Source: Burkholderia sp. S171 | GTDB lineage: Bacteria > Pseudomonadota > Gammaproteobacteria > Burkholderiales > Burkholderiaceae | Direction: 5' to 3' | DNA length: 64,000 nt | Assembly: GCF_009766085.1 (NCBI RefSeq) | Contig: NZ_LMUF01000039.1 | Coordinates: 117,546 to 181,545 of the forward strand | In this document: piece after piece, positions 45,724 to 53,848 of the stretch | How the letters are laid out: every line of letters starts with the position of its first letter | How positions within the stretch are numbered: position 1 is the first letter of the stretch | Made by a program: the position numbers and the translations under genes | Notes under the pieces: generated by a model | What the model saw: the letters and a program-made list of their open reading frames with translations, nothing else | Told to the model about the DNA's origin: nothing | Database searches by the model: none

Positions 45724-46440
45724 ATGCAGATTGAAGATTCCGTCGCCTTCGTGTCAGGCGCCAATCGTGGCGTGGGCGCGCGCTTTGTCACGAGCCTGCT
45801 CGAAGGCGGCGCGCGCAAGGTGTACGCCGCCGCGCGCGATTGCAGCGCCGTTTCAAAGGGCGACTCGCGGATCGTCCCGATCACGCTCGACATCACGGAC
45901 CCCGCACAGGTGGCTCAAGCCGCGGCAACCGCAGGCGATGTCACGCTGCTGATCAACAACGCCGGGAGCAACCGGCTCGAGCGAGCCATTCTTCCCCGCG
46001 ATGACACCGCTGCCCGCGCCGAAATGGAGGTGAACTACTTCGGCACGCTCGGCATGTGCCGCGCGTTCACGCCCGCGTTGATCGCCAATGGCGGCGCGGT
46101 CGTGAACATGCTGTCGATTCTCGCGCGCGTCGGGTTACCGATGATGGGCTCGTTGTGTGCGTCGAAGGCGGCGGCGTTGCGCATGACGGAATGCCTGCGT
46201 GCCGAACTCGCGGAACATCATGTGCGTGTGCTCGGCGTGCTGCCCGGCGCGATCGATACCGACATGAGCCGCGACTTTCCGCCGCCCAAACTGTCGGTCA
46301 CCGAAGTGGTCGACGCCGTGTTCGCCGCGCTCGCGAATGGTCCCGACGAGGTGTATGTTGGCGCGATGGCGCAAGGCGTCAGCGCGGGTCTCGCGGCCGA
46401 TCGCGATGCGGTCCAGAAGCAGTTCGCGGGTTATCTTTGA
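45724..46440 (+). CDS. Short-chain dehydrogenase lacking the catalytic Tyr (IacE-like position)
   Basis: A 238-residue SDR. The cofactor motif is VSGANRGVGARFV and the NNAG motif is LLINNAGSN; the conserved Ser is in MLSILAR. The YxxxK motif reads LCASK, so Tyr is replaced by Leu while Lys remains. It may therefore be a non-oxidoreductase SDR or use another acid. AAGGAG precedes the ATG. An SDR (IacE) is part of the iac set, but the canonical SDR at 47754 is an equally good counterpart. Confidence 0.85.
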   Translation: MQIEDSVAFVSGANRGVGARFVTSLLEGGARKVYAAARDCSAVSKGDSRIVPITLDITDPAQVAQAAATAGDVTLLINNAGSNRLERAILPRDDTAARAEMEVNYFGTLGMCRAFTPALIANGGAVVNMLSILARVGLPMMGSLCASKAAALRMTECLRAELAEHHVRVLGVLPGAIDTDMSRDFPPPKLSVTEVVDAVFAALANGPDEVYVGAMAQGVSAGLAADRDAVQKQFAGYL

Positions 46441-46460
46441 ACATCGACGGAGGAGAGATG

Positions 46461-47699
46461 ATGAGCGGTCAGACAATACAGGTGACAGCGTACGACGGCG
46501 GCAAGTTCTCGGCGTATCTCGCGAAGCCGGCGCAAGGGTCGGGTCCTGGGCTCGTGTTGCTGCAGGAGATTTTTGGCATCAACGGGTACATGAAATCGAT
46601 GGCCGACCGCTATGCCGAGGAAGGCTACGTCGTGCTCGTTCCCGATTTATTCTGGCGCATGAAGCCGGGTGTGGAACTCGGCTACGGCGAAGCAGATTTC
46701 AAGGAAGCCCTCGGCTATAACGAAAGGCTCGACGAAGAGAACGCGGTCAACGATATTGCCGCGACCATCGCCGCGATTCGTGCATTGCCCGAGCAGGCTG
46801 GCAAGGTCGGCACGATCGGCTATTGCCTGGGCGGCCGTCTTGCGATGCTCGCAGCCGCACGCACCGACGTGGATTGCGCGGTGAGTTACTACGGCGTGGG
46901 ACTCGATGCCTACCTGAGCAAGATCCCGGCGATTCACTGTCCGATGATCTTCCACTTCGCCGAGAACGACGTGATGACGCCGACGGCATCGCGTGAAAAG
47001 ATCATCGCGGCGCTGAAGGAAAAACCGTCGATTGAAACCTACGTGTATCCGGGTTGCGATCACGCATTCGCCACGCCCGAGCGCGAACACTTTGACAAGC
47101 CCGCAGCCATGATGGCGTACTCGCGGACCATGACGTTGCTGCGTAAAGTGCTCGGTCCCGTGTACGACCTGAACCAGCTTTGGGAGATGCATTGCTACTA
47201 CGAATTCGGCACGCGTGACGTCAACGCCGTCATGCCGACCATGGTGGCGCAGCCCTACGTCAACCATGTTCCGACGATGACCGGCGGTGTCGGCCATGAC
47301 CAGCTCAAGCGTTTCTACAAGTACCATTTCGTCGATTCGAATCCTGCCGACACGCGCCTGATTCCAGTGTCACGCACGATTGGCTCGGATCGCGTGGTCG
47401 ACGAGTTCGTGTTCTGCGCGACGCATGATCGGGAAATCGACTGGTTGTTGCCGGGGCTCAAGCCGACAGGAAAATACTTCGAAGTGCCCATGCTCGCGGT
47501 CATCTGTTTTCGCGGCGACAAGCTGTACAACGAGCATATCTATTGGGACCAGGCTTCAGTGCTGGTGCAGATCGGCGCGCTCGATCCCACAGGCTTGCCG
47601 GTCGCGGGCATTCAGACGGCCAAGAAAATGGTCGATGAAACCTTGCCGACAAATACGTTGATGCCGAACTGGGCATCGAGTGAAGGCAAGCCGGTTTAA
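46461..47699 (+). CDS. Dienelactone hydrolase fused to a SnoaL-like domain
   Basis: The start is at ATG 46461 (GGAGGAG upstream; 46458 possible), giving 412 residues. Residues 1-235 are a dienelactone hydrolase with the triad Cys in GTIGYCLGG, Asp in AENDVMTP and His in GCDHAFATP. Residues 250-412 form a SnoaL/NTF2-like domain (LNQLWEMHCYYEFGTRDV, VNHVPTMTGGVGHDQLKRFY). Similar two-domain proteins occur in databases as carboxymethylenebutenolidases. It would open a lactone and pass the product to the second pocket. It lies 20 nt after the SDR and ends before a terminator. Confidence 0.87.
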   Translation: MSGQTIQVTAYDGGKFSAYLAKPAQGSGPGLVLLQEIFGINGYMKSMADRYAEEGYVVLVPDLFWRMKPGVELGYGEADFKEALGYNERLDEENAVNDIAATIAAIRALPEQAGKVGTIGYCLGGRLAMLAAARTDVDCAVSYYGVGLDAYLSKIPAIHCPMIFHFAENDVMTPTASREKIIAALKEKPSIETYVYPGCDHAFATPEREHFDKPAAMMAYSRTMTLLRKVLGPVYDLNQLWEMHCYYEFGTRDVNAVMPTMVAQPYVNHVPTMTGGVGHDQLKRFYKYHFVDSNPADTRLIPVSRTIGSDRVVDEFVFCATHDREIDWLLPGLKPTGKYFEVPMLAVICFRGDKLYNEHIYWDQASVLVQIGALDPTGLPVAGIQTAKKMVDETLPTNTLMPNWASSEGKPV

Positions 47700-47705
47700 T
47701 GTGGC

Positions 47706-47740
47706 AAAGGCGATGGGATCACGCGGTTCCGTCGCCTTTT
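47706..47740. terminator. Bidirectional terminator between convergent genes
   Basis: Arms AAAGGCGATGG (47706-47716) and CCGTCGCCTTT (47729-47739) pair with one wobble and are followed by TTTT on the plus strand and preceded by AAA. It serves the dienelactone hydrolase gene and the convergent SDR gene. Confidence 0.75.
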
Positions 47741-47753
47741 AAAAGCACAACCC

Positions 47754-48497
47754 TCAGCGCATGAACAAGCCGCCGTTCACATCCCAGCATGCTCCGTTCG
47801 CGAAGTAAGCATTCTCCGCGGCGAGCATGACGGCGACATCGGCGACGTAATCGGCCGAGCCAAGACGTCCGCCTGGAATGCTCGCGATGACCGCGTTCAA
47901 CTTGTCAGCGGGCACGCTTTCGTGAACGATGGGCAAGTCTATCGGGCCGGGAGAAATGGCGTTGACCGTGACGCCGCGCGAGGCGAGGTCACGCGCGAAC
48001 ACCTTGGTGAGCGTAATGACGCCACCCTTAGATGCCGCGTAGTGCGCACCCGTTGCCGAGCCGCCATTCTGCCCCGCGAGCGATGCAATATTAACGATGC
48101 GCCCGGCGCCTGCATCGGCGAAATGCTGGCCGAAAACCTGGCAGCCGAACAACACGCTGCGCAGATTCACATGGATGACCTGATCGAATTGCTCCGCCGT
48201 GATTTCCATCACCGGCACGACCTTCGACGCGCCCGCGTTGTTGACCAAAACATCGATGCGTTGCCACTTGTTGAGGATCGCATCGCGCGCGGCGGTGAAA
48301 TCATCCTTCGATGTCACGTCGAGATTCAATGCAAACGCCGTCGAGCGATCGGCGCTGAGTTCGCTTGCCAGTTCCTGCGCGGCGTTGAGCGCAATGTCAC
48401 CGATCGCCACGCGATATCCCGCAGCGTGAAAGCGCCGCGCAATCACTGCGCCGAGACCTCGCGCCGCACCAGTCACTAGCACTACCCTGTCCGTCAT
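47754..48497 (-). CDS. Short-chain dehydrogenase/reductase (FabG-like)
   Basis: A 247-residue classical SDR: LVTGAARGLGAVIARRF for NAD(P), DVLVNNAGAS, Ser in NIASLAG and the intact YAASK catalytic motif, ending in GACWDVNGGLF. It is the downstream end of a minus-strand operon (Rieske alpha, beta, tautomerase, EthD-like, SnoaL, amidase, SDR) and overlaps the amidase by 4 nt. In iac clusters IacE is an SDR acting on an oxygenated indole-acetate; this one has the residues to be active. Confidence 0.9.
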   Translation of the reverse strand: MTDRVVLVTGAARGLGAVIARRFHAAGYRVAIGDIALNAAQELASELSADRSTAFALNLDVTSKDDFTAARDAILNKWQRIDVLVNNAGASKVVPVMEITAEQFDQVIHVNLRSVLFGCQVFGQHFADAGAGRIVNIASLAGQNGGSATGAHYAASKGGVITLTKVFARDLASRGVTVNAISPGPIDLPIVHESVPADKLNAVIASIPGGRLGSADYVADVAVMLAAENAYFANGACWDVNGGLFMR

Positions 48498-49648
48498 GCC
48501 GTCTCCGATGATTGAGCGAACGCTCCTTCAAAACAAGCTTCAAAGCACGTAGCGATAGCGCAAACGAGTTCGTCCGCGCCCTTGCGTCCGACGATCTGCA
48601 AACCGGCTCGCAGAGGCGAACCTGCAATCGGCAAGGGCAGGCTAAGCGCCGGATGACCGCTGAGATTAAACGGCCGGATCAACGACGACATCGCGATCAC
48701 CGACGTACCGTTCCTCGCCGCCTCAAGCGTGATCGGTAGCGCCGGCAGTGTCGGCAGCACGATGACATCGACGCTTTGCAATGCATGATCGACCTCGGCG
48801 GTAAAGCGTGCGCGTACCGATTCCGCGACGGCAAGATCAGCCGCTGTTGTCTTCGACGCCACCCGCAGGCGTGCATCCAGATCCGCACCGAGCTTGCCCG
48901 TCTCGAGCAGATGCCCGAACGCGGCCCACGTCTCGGCGTTGATCACGGTCAGGCCCGCGTCGAACGCGGCGCGCAAGTTAAGTAACTCGATGCTCTGCGA
49001 TGCGAAGCCCGCAAGCGAGGGCGCATTCGTCACGGCGTCGCTGATCTCGCGGCTTGCATCGGCTGACACCACGCCGATCCTGAGCGAAGACGGCAACGTA
49101 TTCGCCACGCCTTCATCGAAGCCAGGTGTGATGGCAGCCATCACATCGATCAGCGTCTGCATGTCGCGTGCGAACGGTCCAACGCAATCGAGCGTGCTCC
49201 GTGCCGGCGCAACGCCGCGTCGCGATACGCGACCGAACGTCGGCTTCATACCGATCACGCCGCAGCAAGCAGCAGGACCGCGCACCGAGCCGCCGGTGTC
49301 GGTGCCGAGCGCCGCGTTCGACAGATGCAGCCCGACCGCCGCCGCTGACCCGCTCGACGAGCCGCCAGGAATACGCGTTTCGTCCTGCGGATTCTCGGGC
49401 GTGCCGGTGTAGTCGTTGATCCCGGTCATGCCGAACGCCAGCTCGTGCATGTTGGTCTTGCCGACCACGCGCCATCCTTGCGCGAGCAGACGGTCCACCA
49501 CCTCAGCATGACTTTGCGCGGGCGGTGCGTCCAGCAGCGCGCGGCTTGCCGCCGTAGTCGGATAACCCGCAACGTCGATCGTGTCCTTGAGCGCAATGCT
49601 CGGGCCGTCGGCGTCGCCAAGCGTAAATTCACTGATGAATTCGTTCAT
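48494..49648 (-). CDS. Amidase-signature enzyme (IacH-like)
   Basis: A 384-residue amidase. The catalytic Lys is in ALKDTIDVAG, the Ser-rich signature is PGGSSSGSAAAVG and the cis-Ser/nucleophile pair is in GTDTGGSVRGPA. The protein is shorter than GatA (about 480) but normal for small amidases. It would hydrolyse an amide or lactam; IacH of indole-acetate clusters is an amidase of this family. Both ends overlap neighbours by 4 nt, so it is translated within the operon. Confidence 0.88.
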   Translation of the reverse strand: MNEFISEFTLGDADGPSIALKDTIDVAGYPTTAASRALLDAPPAQSHAEVVDRLLAQGWRVVGKTNMHELAFGMTGINDYTGTPENPQDETRIPGGSSSGSAAAVGLHLSNAALGTDTGGSVRGPAACCGVIGMKPTFGRVSRRGVAPARSTLDCVGPFARDMQTLIDVMAAITPGFDEGVANTLPSSLRIGVVSADASREISDAVTNAPSLAGFASQSIELLNLRAAFDAGLTVINAETWAAFGHLLETGKLGADLDARLRVASKTTAADLAVAESVRARFTAEVDHALQSVDVIVLPTLPALPITLEAARNGTSVIAMSSLIRPFNLSGHPALSLPLPIAGSPLRAGLQIVGRKGADELVCAIATCFEACFEGAFAQSSETA

Positions 49649-50196
49649 GACCTAAGATTGCCTGAAGGCGCCGAAGAGGGATGAACCTGCCAGGGCGCAT
49701 TGAACAGGCGCTGCGTACGGAAATGCCTGATGAGCCAGCGCTCGCCATCGGCGGCCGGCACGAAATCCACTTCAAGTTTCGCCGATACCAGCTCGGCCCC
49801 GCCTTCCACATAGCCCGATGCCTGCAACATGATCCAGCGCCCTGTGGCATGCATCGCGGCGGCATCGACATCGATCGTCTCCGATGTCATGAAGTGCGTG
49901 TTCACAGTGAAATGCGGCGTGGGCGGCAGATAGCGCGCAAGCATCGCGACGATCGCTTTTCGGCCGGTGAGTGCGCCGAACTTCGCTGCGTACTCCGGGC
50001 CGATGCCTTGCCATATGGCATCGTCGCTGAACAGCTCGGCGAGCGTCTCGGACGGTTGGCCACCCGATGGAACGTCGCAGAGCGCCATGTATCGCATCAT
50101 GGTCCGGCGTACCGCCCGCTCGGCTTCGAGCACGGCGAGCCGCGCTGTTAGAGCGGCGAGCGTCTCGTTTATCAGCTCGTTCGACGGTTCGTTCAT
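49645..50196 (-). CDS. SnoaL/NTF2-like protein (IacI-like)
   Basis: The start is at ATG 50196, giving 183 residues. After a charged N-terminal helix (LAALTARLAVLEAERAVRRTMMRYMALCD) comes the NTF2-like cone (LAELFSDDAIWQGIGPEYAAKFGALTGR, HFTVNTHFMTSETIDVD, WLIRHFRTQRLFNAPW). This resembles the nuclear-transport-factor-2 proteins that accompany Rieske oxygenases; IacI of iac clusters belongs to this fold. Possible roles are isomerase, hydrolase or cyclase. It overlaps both neighbours by 4 nt. Confidence 0.8.
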   Translation of the reverse strand: MNEPSNELINETLAALTARLAVLEAERAVRRTMMRYMALCDVPSGGQPSETLAELFSDDAIWQGIGPEYAAKFGALTGRKAIVAMLARYLPPTPHFTVNTHFMTSETIDVDAAAMHATGRWIMLQASGYVEGGAELVSAKLEVDFVPAADGERWLIRHFRTQRLFNAPWQVHPSSAPSGNLRS

Positions 50197-50558
50197 GTCG
50201 GGTTCGGCACGGTCAGTGCCCGGCCTATGCGGGCTTCGATCTTGCCGTAGCGCCACAGGTTGTATTCGCCCACGGGGGTGGTTCGGTACAGGTTGCAGAC
50301 GGCGGCGGCAGTGTCGAAGCTGTCGACATCGGCCATGATGTAGAAGGTCCACGGCGCACCGTCAGCCTGACCCACAACCACGCGGTCGTCGTCCATGATG
50401 CCAAGGACCTTGACGCCTTCCATAGCCTCGATGCTCTTCAGCATCACGCCATACGCTTGCCAGACCGTGCCGATCTGCTCGCGCGGAAGGTCGAAGAAAT
50501 TCTGCGTCACGCCGCAGCAAAACAGGACGCGCAGAGGCAACGATACGGTGTCCACCAT
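50193..50558 (-). CDS. Small EthD/dimeric alpha-beta-barrel protein (IacB-like candidate)
   Basis: A 121-residue protein with alternating strands and helices (LRVLFCCGVTQNFFDLPREQIGTVWQAYGVML; VLGIMDDDRVVVG; WTFYIMADVDSFDTAAAVCNLYRTTPVG) suggesting one ferredoxin-like barrel subunit. The iac clusters contain a small uncharacterised protein, IacB, in a comparable place; the match is by size and context only. It follows the tautomerase gene with a 50-nt gap containing AGGAGAGATC. Confidence 0.6.
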   Translation of the reverse strand: MVDTVSLPLRVLFCCGVTQNFFDLPREQIGTVWQAYGVMLKSIEAMEGVKVLGIMDDDRVVVGQADGAPWTFYIMADVDSFDTAAAVCNLYRTTPVGEYNLWRYGKIEARIGRALTVPNPT

Positions 50559-50608
50559 GGTGGATCTCTCCTGAAATTTTTATCGGACCGCCAGTGTAGC
50601 GAGCGCGG

Positions 50609-50995
50609 TCAGCGCCCGAGTGCCTTCGCTGTCGTGCCCGCAATGCCGAAGTCGGTGTTCGGTATGTCCTTGATCATCACGCGGATCGCTGCCAGCGGCG
50701 CGTCCAGTGTTTCGGCACATGTGCGGCTTAACGCGGCGATCAATGCCACCTTCTGCTGCTCCGTGCGCCCCGCAATCAGAATGGCGAGGATCACGGGCAG
50801 CGACGGTGAGGCACCGTCCGCCGCTGTCTTGCCGCCTATGCCGAAGTTCGTGCTGGGCAACTCGTTGATCAGCAGGCGAACCGATTCAGCCGGCGCGCCG
50901 ATGGAGTCGACGGTCGCGGTCGTCAGCGCAGCGATCAACCCAGCCTTGACGGCCGGCGTGTGACCTTCGGGAAGAAATACTTCGAGCGTTGGCAT
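50609..50995 (-). CDS. Tandem 4-oxalocrotonate-tautomerase-like protein
   Basis: A 128-residue protein composed of two tautomerase repeats: residues 2-58 (PTLEVFLPEGHTPAVKAGL ... NELPSTNFGIGG) and 66-124 (LPVILAILIAGRTEQQK ... IKDIPNTDFGIAG). Each repeat ends in the same NFGIGG/DFGIAG turn. Only the first Pro becomes the free N-terminus after Met removal, so only that half can have the usual Pro-1 base; the second is internal. It is located 6 nt after the Rieske beta gene. Confidence 0.87.
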   Translation of the reverse strand: MPTLEVFLPEGHTPAVKAGLIAALTTATVDSIGAPAESVRLLINELPSTNFGIGGKTAADGASPSLPVILAILIAGRTEQQKVALIAALSRTCAETLDAPLAAIRVMIKDIPNTDFGIAGTTAKALGR

Positions 50996-51001
50996 GGTGA
51001 G

Positions 51002-51499
51002 TTAGAGCAGGAAACCGATCGCGTTGAGCGCGTCGGTGGAATCGATCAGCCTCACGACTTTCTGCACGATGCGCGGCTCACCGTCGGACAGATCGATGCG
51101 ATGCTCCACGTCGGCCGCGAACAGCGTACTGACGCCGCGCTTGTACGCGACGATCACTTGCGCGCTGCGTACGTCGACCGTGTCGGCCGAGTCACTTGAC
51201 ATCGTGAAGCGCGATACGGTGCGTACCGTGCGTGCTGCATCTGTGACGCTCGGTGAGTAGCCAGAACTCAGCCGCTGCACGCGCAACGTGCGCATCGCGT
51301 CATCGTCGTAGGCGTAGTTCAGCGTTGCGGCAAAGTCGGTCGCAAGCGGATCGATGGGCACCACGTAGAACCCCTTGGGTGACCAGAGCTCAAGCCACGC
51401 ACGATAATCCTTTCGGTCCAGAATCTCGGCTTCACGCCAGATGAATTGCACGGCTTTCGCGAACACGGGCTGCGTGAGAAGGGCGTTGGTATCGTCCAT
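51002..51499 (-). CDS. Rieske aromatic dioxygenase, beta subunit (IacD-like)
   Basis: A 165-residue ring-hydroxylating dioxygenase beta subunit (SnoaL-like cone): FIWREAEILDRKDYRAWLELWSPKGFYVVPID at the N-terminus and VRSAQVIVAYKRG near the end. It has no cofactor and supports the alpha3beta3 hexamer. It follows the alpha gene by one nucleotide. It corresponds in type to IacD. Confidence 0.9.
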   Translation of the reverse strand: MDDTNALLTQPVFAKAVQFIWREAEILDRKDYRAWLELWSPKGFYVVPIDPLATDFAATLNYAYDDDAMRTLRVQRLSSGYSPSVTDAARTVRTVSRFTMSSDSADTVDVRSAQVIVAYKRGVSTLFAADVEHRIDLSDGEPRIVQKVVRLIDSTDALNAIGFLL

Positions 51500-51500
51500 G

Positions 51501-52793
51501 TTATTGCTGCTCCATCATCTCGCGCCATTTCGCGTAGGCGGCGCGCATGCCGGTTTCGTCGGTGGCGTGGGCCGTTTTCTCGCCGTTCGCCGCCGTGGTT
51601 TCGCGGTTCAATCCGCGATTGACGAGGATCGGTACGTCGGGCCCCGCATGCGAGCCGCGCTGCACACGCTCCCACGCTTCGGCGTCGTCGGGGCTGCCAA
51701 AACCGAATGGACCCTGGAAATGTTCATGCACGCGCAAGCGGGCGCGGTTGGCTTCCTCGGGACCGCCGTCCATGCCGAGCGCCACATGACGGATCTCGGT
51801 TTCCTCGACGGAAATGGGTCGCAGCACGCGGAAAAATGCCATCGACAACGCCAGGTTCGGGAACAGGTTCAGGTTGAAGCCGACGCCCATCAGCGAGCGA
51901 ACGATTCGCCTCACCTGATCCGGCGGATAGTCCTTGGCCAAAGACTCTGCCAGGGCTTCGTAACGCGCCGGAATCGGGGCACCGTTGTCTTCGTCCAGGT
52001 CAACAATCTCAGGGACCAGAACGGCAAGGCTATGGCCGTTGCCCAACGAGCGGCAAAACGCTTTGTCGCTGGTCATGAAGCTGGTGATGGCGGCAGCGGT
52101 TTCGTCGTCGATGGTCTTCATCCACGACTTGTGGACAACGGGGAAGTGATACAGGTCGGTCGTGTTTTCGAGCTGGATCTTCCAGTTGCCCTTGAACTTG
52201 AACTTGTGTTCGCCGTTCGCCTTGACCGGAAATCCCGCGCCCTGTTTCATGAACAAGTCGATCCACGGTTTCGCTCCGCCGAGAAAATCCTCCAGCGGTT
52301 CAATCGACTGATCGAAGCTCGCGAAAATCAGGCCCTGGTAGATACCGACGCGCAGGCTCCTCAGCGGCAGCTCGGTCTTATCGACAATACCCTCGTAACC
52401 ATCGCCATACGGCAGCGCGCGCAGTGCGCCGTCGAGTCCGTACGTCCAGCTGTGATACGGGCAGGTGAAGCCGCGCGCGTTGCCTTTGTGCTGCTCGCAG
52501 ACAGTCGCGCCGCGATGGCGGCAACGGTTCTCGAGCACATTGATTTCGCCGGTCTTGTCACGGACCACGATCACCGGTTGGCGCCCGATCGTCGTCGTCC
52601 GAAAGTCGCCCTGTTTCGGCAGTTCGCTTTCATGTGCGACCCAGACCCACGTCTTGTAGAAGATGCGTTCGAGTTCCGCTTCGAAGATCGCCGGATCGTT
52701 GTAAAGCGACGGCGAAACGCGGTCAGCTTCCGCGCGTTTGTAGAGCGCGCTCGTGTCGATGGCCTGATAGGCCGTTGGGGGGAAATCGCTCAT
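51501..52793 (-). CDS. Rieske aromatic dioxygenase, alpha subunit (IacC-like)
   Basis: The start is at ATG 52793 (MSDFPPTAY), giving 430 residues. The Rieske [2Fe-2S] ligands are CRHRG and CPYHSW near residues 80-103. The mononuclear iron site follows with Asp/His in ENTTDLYHFPVVH. The C-terminal GPFGFGSPDDAEAWERVQRG is typical of anthranilate/benzoate-type and related oxygenases. It would hydroxylate an aromatic acid, receiving electrons from the PDR-type reductase at 53845. It is divergent from the LysR gene at 52913. Confidence 0.92.
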   Translation of the reverse strand: MSDFPPTAYQAIDTSALYKRAEADRVSPSLYNDPAIFEAELERIFYKTWVWVAHESELPKQGDFRTTTIGRQPVIVVRDKTGEINVLENRCRHRGATVCEQHKGNARGFTCPYHSWTYGLDGALRALPYGDGYEGIVDKTELPLRSLRVGIYQGLIFASFDQSIEPLEDFLGGAKPWIDLFMKQGAGFPVKANGEHKFKFKGNWKIQLENTTDLYHFPVVHKSWMKTIDDETAAAITSFMTSDKAFCRSLGNGHSLAVLVPEIVDLDEDNGAPIPARYEALAESLAKDYPPDQVRRIVRSLMGVGFNLNLFPNLALSMAFFRVLRPISVEETEIRHVALGMDGGPEEANRARLRVHEHFQGPFGFGSPDDAEAWERVQRGSHAGPDVPILVNRGLNRETTAANGEKTAHATDETGMRAAYAKWREMMEQQ

Positions 52794-52866
52794 CGATGAC
52801 CTGAGTAAAGTGGGGAGGGCAGTGCCGCTAGTTATGGATTGAAGTGTCGGCCGCCGGTGTCCATAG

Positions 52867-52875
52867 GTCAAATTC
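52867..52875 (-). promoter_or_regulatory. GAATTTGAC element shared with the IacA-like promoter
   Basis: On the minus strand, GAATTTGACCTATGG lies 73 nt before the Rieske alpha start. The IacA-like gene has GAATTTGACGCATATG 68 nt before its start. Both sit in an intergenic region with a related divergent LysR gene, suggesting a common activator site or -35 region. Confidence 0.45.
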
Positions 52876-52912
52876 ATCTAAAATCGGTAGGTTCATCAAT
52901 CTGGCAAATATC

Positions 52913-53848
52913 ATGACCTCCATCGATCATGTCGACCTGAACCTGCTGCGCGTCTTCAACGCGATCATTGAAGAGCGCAGCTTGACGCGGGCGGGGCAGC
53001 GGCTGGCGTTGTCGCAGCCGGCGGTCAGCTATTCGCTCGGCCGCCTGCGTACGCTTTTCGATGACCCGCTTTTTATCCGCACGCGTGTCGGCATGCAGCC
53101 GACGCCCATCGCGCTCGAACTGGCCGCTATCGTGGCGCGGGCGCTGGATACGGTGCGCGAAGCACTGCGTTATGCGGAACGGTTCGATCCGGCCATCAGT
53201 ACGCGGACCTTCAGATTGTCGTTATCGGATGCGGGGGAATTGGCGTATCTGCCGCCGATCTGCGCGGCATTGCAGCGGCTTGCGCCGCGCGTGAAGCTGC
53301 GGATCGAGCCGACGCCCGTGCAGGAGATTGAAGAAGCGCTGAGAGTAAGCCGGCTCGATTTCGCGATCGGCAATTTGCCGGAACTCACGGCGCGAACGCG
53401 CCATCGGCTTTTATTCGATGAGACTTATGTCTGCATGACGCGTAAGCGCCCCGGCTTGCCGCGCGGCGCGCAAATCGATCTGGCCGCGTTCACCCAAGCG
53501 CCGCACGTGCAGGTCTTGTCGGTCGAGCACAGCCATCACGCACTGGAAGATGCGTTCCGCTCGCAAGGCGTTGGGCGCAATACGCTGCTGGAGTTGCCGC
53601 ACTTCGTCGCGTTGCCCAGCGTGCTCGGCGTCACGGATTACTACGCGACTCTGCCGCGCCGGCTGGCCCAGATCTTTAACCGCGATGGCCGCTTCCAGAT
53701 CTACGAACTGCCGGTGCAGTTGCCCGGCGCGACCGTCACGATGCATTGGCACGAAAACTTCGACAACGACGAAGGCAACGTCTGGCTTCGTGAACTGCTG
53801 ACCGAGCGCGTGCAGACCTTCGATCAGTTTCCGCAGGCGGACGCCTAG
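52913..53848 (+). CDS. LysR-family regulator divergent from the Rieske genes
   Basis: The start is at ATG 52913, giving 311 residues. The helix-turn-helix is VDLNLLRVFNAIIEERSLTRAGQRLALSQPAVSYSLGRLR and the effector domain follows (LSLSDAGELAYLPPICAAL). It is similar along its length to the LysR at 25865 (shared FDDPLFIRT and SDxxExxYLPP features), so the two are paralogous or co-recruited regulators. It probably activates the Rieske operon in response to an aromatic pathway compound. Its stop overlaps that of the convergent reductase. Confidence 0.9.
   Translation: MTSIDHVDLNLLRVFNAIIEERSLTRAGQRLALSQPAVSYSLGRLRTLFDDPLFIRTRVGMQPTPIALELAAIVARALDTVREALRYAERFDPAISTRTFRLSLSDAGELAYLPPICAALQRLAPRVKLRIEPTPVQEIEEALRVSRLDFAIGNLPELTARTRHRLLFDETYVCMTRKRPGLPRGAQIDLAAFTQAPHVQVLSVEHSHHALEDAFRSQGVGRNTLLELPHFVALPSVLGVTDYYATLPRRLAQIFNRDGRFQIYELPVQLPGATVTMHWHENFDNDEGNVWLRELLTERVQTFDQFPQADA

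Noticed and set aside
51441..52799. 452-codon plus-strand frame
   Set aside because: Antisense to the Rieske alpha gene, which has intact iron-sulfur and iron ligands.
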